Position numbers and translations under genes: made by a program. Of a DNA stretch of 64,000 nt, positions 25,648 through 35,002 are shown in pieces. Origin of the DNA: Ewingella sp. CoE-038-23 (GTDB lineage Bacteria; Pseudomonadota; Gammaproteobacteria; Enterobacterales; Enterobacteriaceae); the NCBI RefSeq assembly GCF_040419245.1, contig NZ_JAZHOH010000001.1, positions 3,286,001-3,350,000 on the forward strand, in the 5' to 3' direction. Position 1 is the stretch's first letter, and each line of letters opens with the position of its first letter. Under the pieces are notes generated by a model. The model saw nothing but the letters and a program-made list of their open reading frames with translations. It was not told the DNA's origin and made no database searches.

Positions 25648-26054
25648 TTGATTATCTTAGCTTTCCGTTGCGCGTATCACATAACATCTATGATGTTACG
25701 ATCTCAAAGTAGGAAGTTGTTTTTTGAATATTGCTAAAAAGTGTATTACCTAAAGGGTAACTCTTCAACTCTGAAATGAATTTACCTGACGTAAAACACA
25801 TCTAAAACCCTCTCAAAAATGCGCCAAATTGACACATACCACCACACAGTTTCGAAATGCGCCTCTCCACGAGCTTCCTATCGCGCATAAAGGGCATTCA
25901 AAAACGTTCACTTTTCGCATGAGTAGTAAAATTAATCGAATCGCTCATTAGCTGAGCACGAAAAGTTCAAGCTTTCCGCGTTCATTCAGCATGGCAGAAT
26001 CGATTTTTTCTAAAAGCTAAGGCGGGAGTGGCGCGGTTGGCACAACGAGAGAAC
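25648..26054. other. Non-coding spacer upstream of the cargo pair
   Basis: About 400 AT-rich bases within an otherwise tightly packed late operon. It contains the palindrome at 25682 and probably a promoter for the cargo genes. No open frame of note was seen. Confidence 0.55.
25682..25698. promoter_or_regulatory. Palindromic putative operator of the cargo pair
   Basis: TAACATC-TAT-GATGTTA, perfect 7-bp arms, centred about 40 bp upstream of the TPR-like gene start. Position and symmetry suggest binding of a dimeric repressor; the protein is unknown. Confidence 0.45.
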
Positions 26055-26408
26055 TTACTTCACCTTCACGCAGTCATAAGACCAGAATTCGCGCGGTTGG
26101 TTCATGTTGGTGCGGACGACTTCGACGTTGAGAATGGCTTTGTTGTTTTGCTTGACGTAATCCAGCCCAAGCCAGCGGCCTACCTTCGGATCAGGTAGCA
26201 TCCACTGATACATGATGTTGGTATAATCATCTTTTGCTTTTAGGAAGGTAAACTTTTGCGTTTCCGGCCTAACGTTGTTGATATGCATGAAACCATCATA
26301 ACTTGAGGAAAGTGTGAACGGGCCACATTTCATCAATGGTTTTGCTATGTCATCAGCTGCGGCATTTGCAGATAAAGCCAACATAGCCAACAAAATAAAT
26401 TTTTTCAT
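26055..26408 (-). CDS. Small periplasmic phage protein, unknown function
   Basis: 117 residues with a clear signal peptide (MKKFILLAMLALSANAAA). The mature chain is about 98 residues with two cysteines (MKCGPF and YDCVKV) that could pair, and a WLGLDYVKQNNKAILNVE core. It lies at the end of the hub gene (1-bp overlap) and before the spacer. An exported protein inside a tail operon suggests a lysogenic-conversion or superinfection-exclusion role; no family is recognised. Confidence 0.65.
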   Translation of the reverse strand: MKKFILLAMLALSANAAADDIAKPLMKCGPFTLSSSYDGFMHINNVRPETQKFTFLKAKDDYTNIMYQWMLPDPKVGRWLGLDYVKQNNKAILNVEVVRTNMNQPREFWSYDCVKVK

Positions 26409-27445
26409 TACACCCCTGCACTCTTATTCAACGTGCTCGTTGACTGCAATTCAGCAGCTCCTTTAGCGATACAAAGCAGGTCCATATACCAAGCTTGCCC
26501 GCGAGTGTCCCCAGTATAGTTGATGCTGCCTACAATGTAATCACCGTCTGTATTAATCGAGGCAGGCTGTGCGCCTGTGATGCCATCCACATAGAAGTTG
26601 CCGTTCGTGTCCGTTTCGCGTAGTCGCCCACCGCTTCCCTGCGTGCCAGCGATTTGCTCATTCGACAGCGCAGCGCGATACACAGAGTGCTGGTCGAGGC
26701 GGATCAGGCCGCCAAGCTTAATGTTTGGGTTAATCAGGCAGCGCACGTTAACGCCCGCGCCCATCGTCTGCTGGGGCATACCGACAAGGCCGGTATTCGC
26801 GTTTAGCACGACAGCCTCGTGGATGTACTTCGTGTGCGGCACGATGTTCACCTGATTGTTTTCGTACCACCAGTTCGCCCTGCACTGCTCTGCAATGTCG
26901 TTCATCAGCACGCTAGTTGAGCGAAACACCACGCGGCCACGCGGGAAAACGGTATCGGGCATTTCCGGTATGCTGCCGGCTGTGATGCCGTAGGGTTCGA
27001 AAGATTTCATCCCTACAGCAAACAGGTCGGCAAACGTCCAACCGGCGGCCAGCGTCGTTGTAACGCTGGCGTTAAGGTGGCCTTCCCAACTGTCGAGGCA
27101 TTGAAGCAACACCCACGAGTCGGTGATGTTCTCTTTCCCGGCTATCGTGAAGCGGATATCGCCGTTGAAAATCAGGCCAATATTTTGGTCAGGGTGATCA
27201 CCGGCGGCATCCTTCAGGCCGTCGTAACCCGCGATAACGCGAACGCGCTTAAACTCCTTCCCCATGATCCGGTTTTGCGTCTCCGGGGAAAGGTTGTAAA
27301 TTTTGAAGTTGCCGACAAAACCGTTGAAGATGGTGTTCGGCATTTTTTCAATCTCAAACGTCACCTTCAGGTCGGACAGCGAAATGCCGTCGCCATTCTC
27401 ATCGAGCAGCTGCAACTCAAAGTGGCGCATCCAGTTAAGGCTCAT
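26408..27445 (-). CDS. Baseplate hub / tail-hub protein (gpD-like)
   Basis: 345 residues. MRHFELQLLDENGDGISLSDLKVTFEIEK... with NFKIYNLSPETQNRIM and RVRVIAGYDG follows the pattern of hub proteins of this contractile-tail group. The C-terminal NFYVDGITGAQPASINTDGDYIVGSINYTGDTRG is a beta-rich region. It would form the trimeric hub on which the spike sits. Confidence 0.75.
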   Translation of the reverse strand: MSLNWMRHFELQLLDENGDGISLSDLKVTFEIEKMPNTIFNGFVGNFKIYNLSPETQNRIMGKEFKRVRVIAGYDGLKDAAGDHPDQNIGLIFNGDIRFTIAGKENITDSWVLLQCLDSWEGHLNASVTTTLAAGWTFADLFAVGMKSFEPYGITAGSIPEMPDTVFPRGRVVFRSTSVLMNDIAEQCRANWWYENNQVNIVPHTKYIHEAVVLNANTGLVGMPQQTMGAGVNVRCLINPNIKLGGLIRLDQHSVYRAALSNEQIAGTQGSGGRLRETDTNGNFYVDGITGAQPASINTDGDYIVGSINYTGDTRGQAWYMDLLCIAKGAAELQSTSTLNKSAGV

Positions 27446-27447
27446 AA

Positions 27448-27753
27448 TTACTCCGTCAGAACGTACAAGTGACTGTTGATACCGAGATCGGTTTTCGTTG
27501 GGTATTCCTGAGCAGCATCATCGCAGCCGACCACCAGTTTAAAGCCCAGTTGCAAGTGACTGTATTGCGCGAGCAAATCAACGCCGCTCACCAGCGCAAT
27601 GCCGGTGACTATTCCGGCATCGTTGTTGTCGAGCAAGTCCAGCACCCAGCCCACGCCCTCGCGCCACACAAGGCGCATGGTGAGGGTTAATCCCGCGAGT
27701 GTGGTGCTAAACGTCTGGTTGTCGGGGGACAGTGGAATTTCATTAATATTCAC
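27448..27753 (-). CDS. Baseplate-associated protein, small
   Basis: 101 residues, beginning MNINEIPLSPDNQTFSTTLAGLTLTMRLVWREG and containing WVLDLLDNN. This resembles the small baseplate plug-like proteins placed between hub and tail-assembly genes in this phage group. Exact role unknown. Confidence 0.65.
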   Translation of the reverse strand: MNINEIPLSPDNQTFSTTLAGLTLTMRLVWREGVGWVLDLLDNNDAGIVTGIALVSGVDLLAQYSHLQLGFKLVVGCDDAAQEYPTKTDLGINSHLYVLTE

Positions 27754-28353
27754 TCACCCTCCGAAGAGACTATTCAGGATGGAAGAATTTGCAGGCTTGG
27801 GCGTTTTAACGCCCGAATTCTGCACCGCCGAGGTGCTTACGCCCTCCTTCATGTTGCCCTTGTCGGCAACGCTAATGGATTGCGTTCTGGTGGTGATCAC
27901 CTCGCGAAGCGTTACCACTGCCATTAAGACGTTTTCGCTGGTCTTATCCGTCGTGACATCCAAGTTTCGGATAAGCATGTTTTGGTATTGCCGCTTCCCG
28001 GTGACGACATCAAACGGCTGCCGACTTTGCTGTAAATCGAGGATGTTCTGGTAAGCCTCTTTTGGGCTTAACCCCAAAGAAAGCCCGATAGATGTCGTGT
28101 CCAGAAAGCTCGCATCCAGCAGGGATCCACCACCAGAGAATCCTACCTCCATCACCAGCTCCGAAGGGCGACGGTAAGCGTGGTCAGAAATAAACCCCGC
28201 CCCCGCCGCGCTGTCGCCGGTATTCGTCGGCACCTCAACCGGATGCTCGGTGATTTCTAGCGCGTCCGAGTGTTTTTCCGAAATCACAACGTCAGGAATG
28301 ATGATGCCGATACGCCGAGAGCGCTGATGAAAAAGTACGGAAAGAATATCCAT
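27754..28353 (-). CDS. Baseplate/tail protein upstream of the hub
   Basis: 199 residues. It has HSDALEITEHPVEVPTNTGDSAAGAGFISDHAYRRPSELVMEVGFSGG, a beta-rich form seen in LysM-less T4 gp53-like or DUF-type baseplate proteins after the tape measure gene. Its start overlaps the tape-measure stop by 1 bp. Confidence 0.65.
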   Translation of the reverse strand: MDILSVLFHQRSRRIGIIIPDVVISEKHSDALEITEHPVEVPTNTGDSAAGAGFISDHAYRRPSELVMEVGFSGGGSLLDASFLDTTSIGLSLGLSPKEAYQNILDLQQSRQPFDVVTGKRQYQNMLIRNLDVTTDKTSENVLMAVVTLREVITTRTQSISVADKGNMKEGVSTSAVQNSGVKTPKPANSSILNSLFGG

Positions 28354-30542
28354 TAGCCCGGCCCTTTATACAGTTGCTGATTCGCACGCGAATTAACTAT
28401 CGTCTGGTGCTGACCTATCTCATTGGCCGTAGCTCGCGGATCGGTCGCACCATAAACCGTGATGTGAGTTTCTTGGTTCAGCGTGCTGCCCGGAAGATTG
28501 CTCTTCACTTTTGGCACGTACTGGCGTGTTTCCTTGGGTGCCAGCGCCATGCCGTACTTCTGCACGTTGCCAATTCCCCAGTTATAAGACGCCAGCGTTT
28601 TATCCAAATCCCCGCCGTTCTGCTTCATCAGCTGAGCAAGGTATTTGGCTGCCGCCTGCGCTGACTTAACCGGGTCAAAGGCATCGTTGCCACGCAGCCC
28701 CAAATCCTTACCTGTCTTCGGCATGATTTGGAACAAACCCTGAGCGCCAGCGCCAGACACGGCGTTAGGGTCGCCAGCCGATTCAGTGATAGCCACGCTT
28801 TTCAGTAGCCCCTCTGGCAGCTTATACAGCGCCTCGAGCTTGCTGAATGTTGGCTGAAGCCATCCCAGCAGCGCAGCACCGGCCGTTGTCGGTTTTGGCG
28901 CGGTGACGCCTTCGGGCATGGAGTAGTCAGTGCTTGAGTTATTGGCCTGAGCGGCGGCCATGTTCACCAAGCGCAGCAGCGCATCGGTAAAACTATCAGC
29001 GAATTTCTGGCTTTTTATCCGGTCAACGGTTTGATTGAACTGGCTGGCAACCGTACCAGACAGGTCGGCGTTTTTAATCTTTCGGGCTGACTGAGCGTGC
29101 TGATCTGGCTCCCCGTTCTGCTGCTGGTATTCATACCAACCGCCAGCTTTGAAGCGGCTTTTAATGTCCTGCCAAAGGCCAATCGCCTTCTCGCGCATCT
29201 CTTGCGCATTTTTCTCGACGCCCGGCATGGCTGACGGATTATCTTTGCCTTGGGTAAAGAGGTCTTTTCCCAGTTTGGCAACGTCAGACCAGCGACCTTC
29301 CTGAATGGCATTAAGCAACTTCCCGATGGTGTCCAGCATTTTCGCCAGCTCACCAAACTGGTGGGTCAGGCTGTCCAACTCCCACTTCGCCGTCCACGTT
29401 TTTGGATCGATGCCAAACAGCGCACTAACCTCTTTCGCCAGACCTTTGACGCTTTGCAGTAGCTGATCAATGCCCTTTAGCGCGGCGGTAATGCCCGGCT
29501 CCCACTCCGCCCAGTTAATCAGGCTTTTGCCGCCCTCCTTCCACGTTTTATAGTCATCGTAGAGCAGACCCAGCGAGCCAATAAGCAAGGTGATCATGCC
29601 AATTGGCGAGGTCAGAAAAGCGCTATTCAGCAGCTTCCACGCCACCAGCAACCCACCGAATGCAGCTATCAGTTTCTGCGTGCCACTGTCGAGGTTGTTA
29701 AACCACTGGCGAATATCACCGGCCGCCTGAATCAGCCGGAAGACTACCCGCCCGATGGCGTCGGCCAGCCAGAGGATGCCCTTCACGCCGCGGGTGATGG
29801 TGTCTTCTATTTTCGGGAAGTTGTCGAGGATTTGCTTGCGCAGGTTGTCAATTGAACCCGCTAGCCCGTCAGCGAGGTTAGAGCCGATTTTATCCCGCGC
29901 CATGCTCGCCATCGCGCTGAAATCGCGCAGCGAGGTCATGAAGTGGTTAGAACTCACGGCAGCCTGATCGGCGTTGAAGCCAATCGCCTTTGCCATGGCA
30001 GAGTATTCAGCAGTGAATCCGGTCAGCCCACGACGCATCGCCATCAACGTATTTTCATCAATGCCGAGCATCTGCGCGTACTGATTGGCGCGGTAGTACG
30101 GCATCTTGCTAAGCTGCTGGCCAACGCTGGAGAATACGGCGGACATGTCGCGCATATTCCCGCTGGCGTCCCGCGTTTGGACGCCCAAACGATTCAAGAA
30201 TCCTTCGGCGCCGGGATTGTTGCGCATAAAGCGGGAGAGGCTTTCTAACGAGCCTTGCGCAGCTGCCGCGCTGGATCCGGCTTGCGATGCTGCATACCCG
30301 ATTGCCTTGATGCCTGCGACCGTTGCGCCAGTGCGCTGCGACGCCCAGTACAAGTCATCCAGACCAGAGGCAATCTTGGCGGTGAACGCCGTCACCGTCA
30401 GCGCGGCACCCTCGACCACGGCAGCCATTTTAAAAACGTTCGCCGTTACGCCAGCAATTACGCTGTCGAACTTCTTGGCACCAGCATCATCGATTTGGAA
30501 ACCGAGGCTGATCAGGAAGTCCTTAATAGTTTCAGCATCCAT
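28353..30542 (-). CDS. Tape measure protein with lytic transglycosylase domain
   Basis: 729 residues that set tail length. The N-terminal half is helical and Ala-rich with hydrophobic segments (residues 30-60 and 290-330). Near residues 585-670 is an SLT domain: ITESAGDPNAVSGAGAQGLFQIMP, then ASYNWGIGNVQKYG, with the catalytic Glu in ITESAG. This domain opens peptidoglycan during DNA entry. Its ATG overlaps the frameshifted chaperone frame by 11 bp. Confidence 0.92.
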   Translation of the reverse strand: MDAETIKDFLISLGFQIDDAGAKKFDSVIAGVTANVFKMAAVVEGAALTVTAFTAKIASGLDDLYWASQRTGATVAGIKAIGYAASQAGSSAAAAQGSLESLSRFMRNNPGAEGFLNRLGVQTRDASGNMRDMSAVFSSVGQQLSKMPYYRANQYAQMLGIDENTLMAMRRGLTGFTAEYSAMAKAIGFNADQAAVSSNHFMTSLRDFSAMASMARDKIGSNLADGLAGSIDNLRKQILDNFPKIEDTITRGVKGILWLADAIGRVVFRLIQAAGDIRQWFNNLDSGTQKLIAAFGGLLVAWKLLNSAFLTSPIGMITLLIGSLGLLYDDYKTWKEGGKSLINWAEWEPGITAALKGIDQLLQSVKGLAKEVSALFGIDPKTWTAKWELDSLTHQFGELAKMLDTIGKLLNAIQEGRWSDVAKLGKDLFTQGKDNPSAMPGVEKNAQEMREKAIGLWQDIKSRFKAGGWYEYQQQNGEPDQHAQSARKIKNADLSGTVASQFNQTVDRIKSQKFADSFTDALLRLVNMAAAQANNSSTDYSMPEGVTAPKPTTAGAALLGWLQPTFSKLEALYKLPEGLLKSVAITESAGDPNAVSGAGAQGLFQIMPKTGKDLGLRGNDAFDPVKSAQAAAKYLAQLMKQNGGDLDKTLASYNWGIGNVQKYGMALAPKETRQYVPKVKSNLPGSTLNQETHITVYGATDPRATANEIGQHQTIVNSRANQQLYKGPG

Positions 30543-31148
30543 CGTTATCAGCTCTCCACTGCTCTATCAGCGCCTCGTTGTCAGCGTCCAAATCAAGGCA
30601 GTCATTCATAAAGGCGATGTCAGCGAGATCGACCGTGCCGTCCTTCAGGTTTGGGTAAGTGATGTACCCCGCCTTAACGGGGCGCATCAGCCAGTCCTCA
30701 CCGCCGGGCAGCGCCTCAAGGGTTAATCCGCTGGCGCTTCCTCCGCGCCTTTCGCGGGGAGTTCTCGCAAAAAATTTCCCAGCGAATCACCCACCACGCG
30801 CCCCACGATTTGCAGCATGCCGAGCATGTCCAGATCGTCAAACGCCAGCTCGCCGCCTGCAAAAACTGGTACCCAGCCTTTTTGATGTTTGCGCGAAGCC
30901 ACGGCCAAGCAGGGGTAGATCACCGCGTTGGCGTCGTCGTCGCTCAAATCAGAAAGCGACTGGGCAATTTTCGGCAGCACCTTTTCCATGATGCTAGCCG
31001 CATCACCTTTTGCGGCCAGACCTTTGATCGCCTGAAAATCAGAGAGCATGCCGGATAGCACCGGCAGCAATTTACGGGAGACTTTGAACTGGTCGAAAAC
31101 GCTCAGCTTAGTGATGCGGTATTGCACGCCCTTAATTTCGAATTCCAT
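30532..31148 (-). CDS. Frameshifted long form of the tail assembly chaperone (GT-like)
   Basis: A -1 shift at AAATTTT (30771-30777, read A-AAT-TTT in the zero frame) joins the upstream gene to an open -1 frame running to TGA at 30534-30532. The product would have about 205 residues, the extra part containing DWLMRPVKAGYITYPNLKDG and DIAFMNDCLDLD. This parallels lambda G/GT and P2 E/E'. The -1 frame stays open for about 80 codons and ends inside the tape-measure start, as in related phages. Confidence 0.7.
30723..31148 (-). CDS. Tail assembly chaperone (G-like short form)
   Basis: 141 residues, MEFEIKGVQYRITKLSVFDQFKVSRKL... then a helical core ending in ELPAKGAEEAPAD. It coats the tape measure during tail assembly and is absent from virions in known systems. 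It lies between the tube gene and tape measure gene, the standard place. A slippery heptamer lies 16 codons before the stop. Confidence 0.85.
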   Translation of the reverse strand: MEFEIKGVQYRITKLSVFDQFKVSRKLLPVLSGMLSDFQAIKGLAAKGDAASIMEKVLPKIAQSLSDLSDDDANAVIYPCLAVASRKHQKGWVPVFAGGELAFDDLDMLGMLQIVGRVVGDSLGNFLRELPAKGAEEAPAD

Positions 31149-31151
31149 CGG

Positions 31152-31592
31152 TTAGAACTCCCCTAACAGTTCGTCAACTTTGCCGCCGTCAAACACCCAT
31201 GCGACCGTCCCAGCTACTTTCGGGTTATTCCAGTCGGGTTGTTTTTGGAAGGCTGCTGAGCGAATGGTCACTAAGTCACCGGATGCTGAGTTGCGGATAA
31301 CAAAAACGTTATTGCCCCAAAGCGCGGAAGACTGGCTTTGCGCGTTATAGGCCAAAGACAGTTTTTTATTGACCGGAGAGGTTTTGAGCAGCGTGATGGT
31401 CACCGTCCCGGCCTTTCCAGCATGCAGACTGTGCATGACTTCGCCGTCAGAGCCGATAGTCATGGTGTTCTTCGCTTCGGCCATCGCAACGGTGATCCCC
31501 TCTTCGGCGTTCTGCGCACCGTAGCCCAAATCAATAATGCCGGTCGGACCGGACATAGATGCCGAAACATCAATAAATGAATAAGTTGGCAT
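31152..31592 (-). CDS. Tail tube protein (DUF3277-like)
   Basis: 146 residues, beta-rich: MPTYSFIDVSASMSGPTGIIDLGYG..., GITVAMAEAKNTMTIGSDG and VTITLLKTSPVNKKLS. Together with the sheath gene just upstream it identifies a contractile tail. Expected to stack as hexamers in the inner tube. Confidence 0.85.
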   Translation of the reverse strand: MPTYSFIDVSASMSGPTGIIDLGYGAQNAEEGITVAMAEAKNTMTIGSDGEVMHSLHAGKAGTVTITLLKTSPVNKKLSLAYNAQSQSSALWGNNVFVIRNSASGDLVTIRSAAFQKQPDWNNPKVAGTVAWVFDGGKVDELLGEF

Positions 31593-31601
31593 TTTTTATC
31601 C

Positions 31602-32747
31602 TTATCGAACGACGTTGATTTGAACGTCTGCGAAGTGAACAGCGCCAGCCAGCTTGCAGGCCACCTGAATAACCGGGGCTTTGCGCTTCTCGCGGTCTGC
31701 CTGCGCCTGCGTTGCCAACGGGTTGGCGTAAACGTAATAACCCTTGGTCAGCGTATCGCCCGGACTAACCTGCCCAATCGGTCCACCGTTCCAAACACCC
31801 GGCGCAACCAGCCCGTTAGAAACAGCCTGATCCATCGACTGCTCGACGTTGGTCAGCAATCGAGTGACGCCTGATTCGGTCTGAGGGATCTTGGTGGTGC
31901 TGGTATAAAGCAGGTTAAAGAGGTTGGTTTGGACGAAGTTTTGCAGCCAGTCGAGGCCATGGCGCTCATCGAAGAAATCGCCGTTAGACATCACGCCCTG
32001 CTGAATGATTGCCGTGTCGTTCTGGTAGTAAACGAAGACGTTGGCATCCTTCGCGTCAATGGCATCAGCCTGTGCGACGGTCAGCGTTTCGTAGGTTACC
32101 GTCGGCTCTTGCTTGAATTTCAGCGTGATGGTGGTGTTGTTGCCGTTGAAATTCACGGTAAATGCCCGACCGAACGCCGACAACGCCGCATACTTGCTGG
32201 AGGATGAATACTGGCAGAACGTGCGCCCATAACTGCCTGCTTTCAGCTTCGACGCAAGATCGGTCGTTGTCGCAGTCACCAGCGTGTCTGGATCCTGAGT
32301 GGTCACCGCAAGGATGCGGGAAACGCTCGCTGATTCGATGGCGGTAGCCACAGACAATACGTCGGCGTCCACCAGCGCGTCGGAGTGTGCAATGCCCAAG
32401 CCGTACCAGTTGGTAAACTGCAAGACAGCGTTAACAGCCTGCAACAGAGTTTCCGGTGTGCCAGTTTCCGCTGTAGCGATCGTCTTCGCCCAGCGCCCTA
32501 CGTAAACCTGAGTCGGTGCGGGTGATTGAGAAAAAAATACCGTGGCGGCTTTGTATTCTTCGCTGGTCACGCCAAAGTCGGTACCGATATCTTCGGCACC
32601 GCTGTACAGGCGGATGCGCTCGGTGATCGGAATAACCTCGGATGGGCCGAGAATGAGCAAAGCGCCAAAATTGCGCCCCGTTGCCGCCGTCGGCGACATG
32701 ATGACGTCAACGTTGACGACATTAGAAACAGGTAAGCCCTGTGGCAT
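31602..32747 (-). CDS. Contractile tail sheath protein (DUF3383-like)
   Basis: 381 residues. N-terminal [34 protein letters not shown], then QVYVGRW and a conserved [18 protein letters not shown] late block, all in keeping with the DUF3383 sheath family. Upstream of the tube gene by 10 bp. Marks the phage as a myovirus. Confidence 0.88.
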   Translation of the reverse strand: MPQGLPVSNVVNVDVIMSPTAATGRNFGALLILGPSEVIPITERIRLYSGAEDIGTDFGVTSEEYKAATVFFSQSPAPTQVYVGRWAKTIATAETGTPETLLQAVNAVLQFTNWYGLGIAHSDALVDADVLSVATAIESASVSRILAVTTQDPDTLVTATTTDLASKLKAGSYGRTFCQYSSSSKYAALSAFGRAFTVNFNGNNTTITLKFKQEPTVTYETLTVAQADAIDAKDANVFVYYQNDTAIIQQGVMSNGDFFDERHGLDWLQNFVQTNLFNLLYTSTTKIPQTESGVTRLLTNVEQSMDQAVSNGLVAPGVWNGGPIGQVSPGDTLTKGYYVYANPLATQAQADREKRKAPVIQVACKLAGAVHFADVQINVVR

Positions 32748-32750
32748 GGT

Positions 32751-33311
32751 TTAATCTCCGAAGAAGGAAACAGGTGCTGATAGGAAGGTTTTGATTCCAT
32801 AGGTGCGGATCAATTTGCGGCGCAAGTAGATGGTCATGTCATAGCGCCGCACCCACTGGTTATTGATCAGCTCGGGTGCCGAGGTGAATTTGGTGTATGA
32901 CCCCAGCGACAGACCGAGCGCATTGAGCTGCGCGTTGTTTTGGGAAACCTTAAGGCCATCGCGGAACTGTGAGCCGACGCCTTGGCTGCCAGGACCGTAG
33001 AACGAAGCCATGCATTCGATTTGCTCATGCTTCCACATCTCGGCGGAATCATCGGTCTGGTTTTTAAAGGCCGGGTTGGCATCGTCAGAAATATCGATAA
33101 TCCCGAACCCGCACCAGTTTGTTCCCTGAGGAAGTAATGGAGCCTGCGTCGGCGTCCAGCGAGGGCGAACCATTTGGGCTGGTAACCCGGACAAGCCTCG
33201 CAACCACTGACTGAGTTTTCGCTCTAATGCCTCGTCGTCATCCGGCGGCTCACCGGTCGGCGTCAACCATCCGGCAGTAGTGGTGTCATTGCTCAATTGG
33301 CGTTCCCCCAT
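32751..33311 (-). CDS. Neck/tail terminator-like protein
   Basis: About 186 residues from ATG 33311; a TTG at 33299 with GGGGGA upstream is an alternative start. The frame reaches further upstream, but that part overlaps the previous gene and lacks a ribosome site. Contains WCGFGIIDISDDANPAF and a QIECMASFYGPGSQG core with C-terminal RRYDMTIYLRR. Position between head-completion genes and sheath suggests a tail terminator that caps the tail. Confidence 0.65.
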   Translation of the reverse strand: MGERQLSNDTTTAGWLTPTGEPPDDDEALERKLSQWLRGLSGLPAQMVRPRWTPTQAPLLPQGTNWCGFGIIDISDDANPAFKNQTDDSAEMWKHEQIECMASFYGPGSQGVGSQFRDGLKVSQNNAQLNALGLSLGSYTKFTSAPELINNQWVRRYDMTIYLRRKLIRTYGIKTFLSAPVSFFGD

Positions 33312-33675
33312 CAAACGGAAGCAGCTCGCAATGCGCCTGAACAAAACCAGTACCATAAGCTGTATAAGGATCAACAAACGTTACGCGGTAGTCCCGGTTC
33401 TGGTACGTCACGATATCCGCATCAATGCCCGTCTGCCCCTGTGTGAGCCGCTCCGTGGTGATAATGAGAATTGCACCTGTTACCACCTGCCCTACCTGCA
33501 TGCGCCTCGCCTCAAGCGAGCGATCAACGGTCACGACTCCGGTAAAGGTTGACGTTGTCGGCGCATTGGTCGCAAAACCGTCATCGTCAACAGACTGAGC
33601 GTTGCGTGTCACGACCAGTGAGAAGTCTGCAAAATCAGGATCGAAGAGGATTTCAGTCACATCAAGATTCGGCAT
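33286..33675 (-). CDS. Head-tail connector protein, small
   Basis: 129 residues, [35 protein letters not shown]..., ending VQAHCELLPFDGG. Beta-rich, similar in size and place to minor capsid/stopper proteins of this group. Overlaps the preceding gene by 14 bp and the next by 26 bp. Confidence 0.65.
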   Translation of the reverse strand: MPNLDVTEILFDPDFADFSLVVTRNAQSVDDDGFATNAPTTSTFTGVVTVDRSLEARRMQVGQVVTGAILIITTERLTQGQTGIDADIVTYQNRDYRVTFVDPYTAYGTGFVQAHCELLPFDGGTPIEQ

Positions 33676-34225
33676 TTTTATTCCTCACGACATAGGTAAT
33701 GGTGCGGCGATACTGCCCTTGGTCTATCAGCGGCCTGGCGTTCGCGTTGTCTGCAGCATTACCGGCTGCGCGGCTGGCAAGTTCTTTTGCGGCACCTTTT
33801 CGCCCCCGAGCGGCACGTGCTTTAAGCGTGCTCTCTGCCAGAGGGGTGAAACCGGTGATGGTCATGTATCGTTTAACGCCATCGGCAGCGATCATCCCGG
33901 CTGCATTTAACGCCCGGTCAGCTGCAGCTGCATCTCCCTCAAGAGCTGCAGTCGCGGCCAACTTTAGTTTGTCCACAGTGCGTTCCTGTACTGACTGAAC
34001 GCCGGGAGTCAGATGAGGGCGCGCCGGTATATTCTGTGCGGGCGAGCCTTTTTCGTTGATATACCCGATCGCTGCGTTCCCGATGCCAGGTTTCTCTCCA
34101 TCCTCCGGTTCCCGTGTATCAGCCGCCTGAGGAATACCCACCAGAACATCCCGTTTAGTTAATTTCAGAAGCGCAGACAAAATGTCCTGACTCCTGTCAG
34201 CTCTCACCGTTAGCCCACTTTTCAT
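33662..34225 (-). CDS. Tail completion/neck protein (HK97 gp10-like position)
   Basis: 187 residues. The motif FRVLVGIP-like [16 protein letters not shown] and [26 protein letters not shown] are typical of phage virion morphogenesis proteins that join head to tail. The C-terminal half is Ala/Arg-rich ([20 protein letters not shown]). Overlaps both neighbours by a few bases. Confidence 0.72.
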   Translation of the reverse strand: MKSGLTVRADRSQDILSALLKLTKRDVLVGIPQAADTREPEDGEKPGIGNAAIGYINEKGSPAQNIPARPHLTPGVQSVQERTVDKLKLAATAALEGDAAAADRALNAAGMIAADGVKRYMTITGFTPLAESTLKARAARGRKGAAKELASRAAGNAADNANARPLIDQGQYRRTITYVVRNKNAES

Positions 34226-34626
34226 AGCTGGATCCCGCCAAAGCCAAACATCGAGATGTATTGCCAGAACTCCGAGCCGTAGCGCGTGTTATTCCAAAAG
34301 CCCGCGTCGGGATTTAAAGTGGCGCTGGTGTCATACCCCATGCTCACCTTATCCACAGACTTTGAAGTGAGAACACCGCTGTTGCTTCCTCCTGCACCGC
34401 CGACTGCTGCAGATTTGCTGTCGCTCGAGTAGAGCGCCAGATAATGTGCAACGAAGAGCTCGACGATGTAGGGGAACAATTCCGCCATCGCAGAACCATC
34501 AATAAGCAGATCTGCAAGGTTGAGGCGGAACTGAATAACAGTCTCAGGGTATTTTGTTGCATCGGAGAACTGGGGAAAGTCGCGTCGAAAATCACTTACT
34601 GTCGGTAGATTTCGATTTCTTGCCAT
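34222..34626 (-). CDS. Head-completion adaptor (DUF4054-like)
   Basis: 134 residues from ATG 34626, preceded by [45 protein letters not shown], then [14 protein letters not shown] and a C-terminal [13 protein letters not shown]. This is the DUF4054 pattern of adaptor proteins under the portal. Confidence 0.8.
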   Translation of the reverse strand: MARNRNLPTVSDFRRDFPQFSDATKYPETVIQFRLNLADLLIDGSAMAELFPYIVELFVAHYLALYSSDSKSAAVGGAGGSNSGVLTSKSVDKVSMGYDTSATLNPDAGFWNNTRYGSEFWQYISMFGFGGIQL

Positions 34627-34960
34627 CGTTGGCTTCCTCAACAACTGGCGCTTGTAAAGCCGCCAACTGAGCAGTCAGGCTGTCGATCTGCTGGGTCTTT
34701 TCTTCGCTGACCGTCTGGAGTTCGACGATGGTTTTATCCTTCTCGGCCAAATGAGCAGTCAGGCTGTCGATTTGAGACTGAAACTCTTTCGTGTCAGCAG
34801 CCGACTTTGCTTTACCAGTAATGTCGGCGTGCGCCTTAACGAACCAGTGATCCGCCACAAGATCATCAACAGTATGCTCGCCAGTTTCAAAGCGCTGACT
34901 GGCGCCATCTTCAAAATTGAAGTTGAACGGCGTATGAACTCGGATAGTTTTTTTAGCCAT
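34592..34960 (-). CDS. Coiled-coil structural protein, unknown
   Basis: 122 residues. The N-terminus ([29 protein letters not shown]) resembles the short STAR/head-fibre-type domain found after capsid genes. A heptad region with two related QIDSLTAHL / QIDSLTAQL repeats covers residues 62-105, and the tail is lysine-rich. Possibly a capsid decoration or fibre. Confidence 0.65.
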   Translation of the reverse strand: MAKKTIRVHTPFNFNFEDGASQRFETGEHTVDDLVADHWFVKAHADITGKAKSAADTKEFQSQIDSLTAHLAEKDKTIVELQTVSEEKTQQIDSLTAQLAALQAPVVEEANDGKKSKSTDSK

Positions 34961-35002
34961 GAAATGTTCCTTTAAGCCCCTGACGGGGCTTGGTTTGGGA
35001 GT

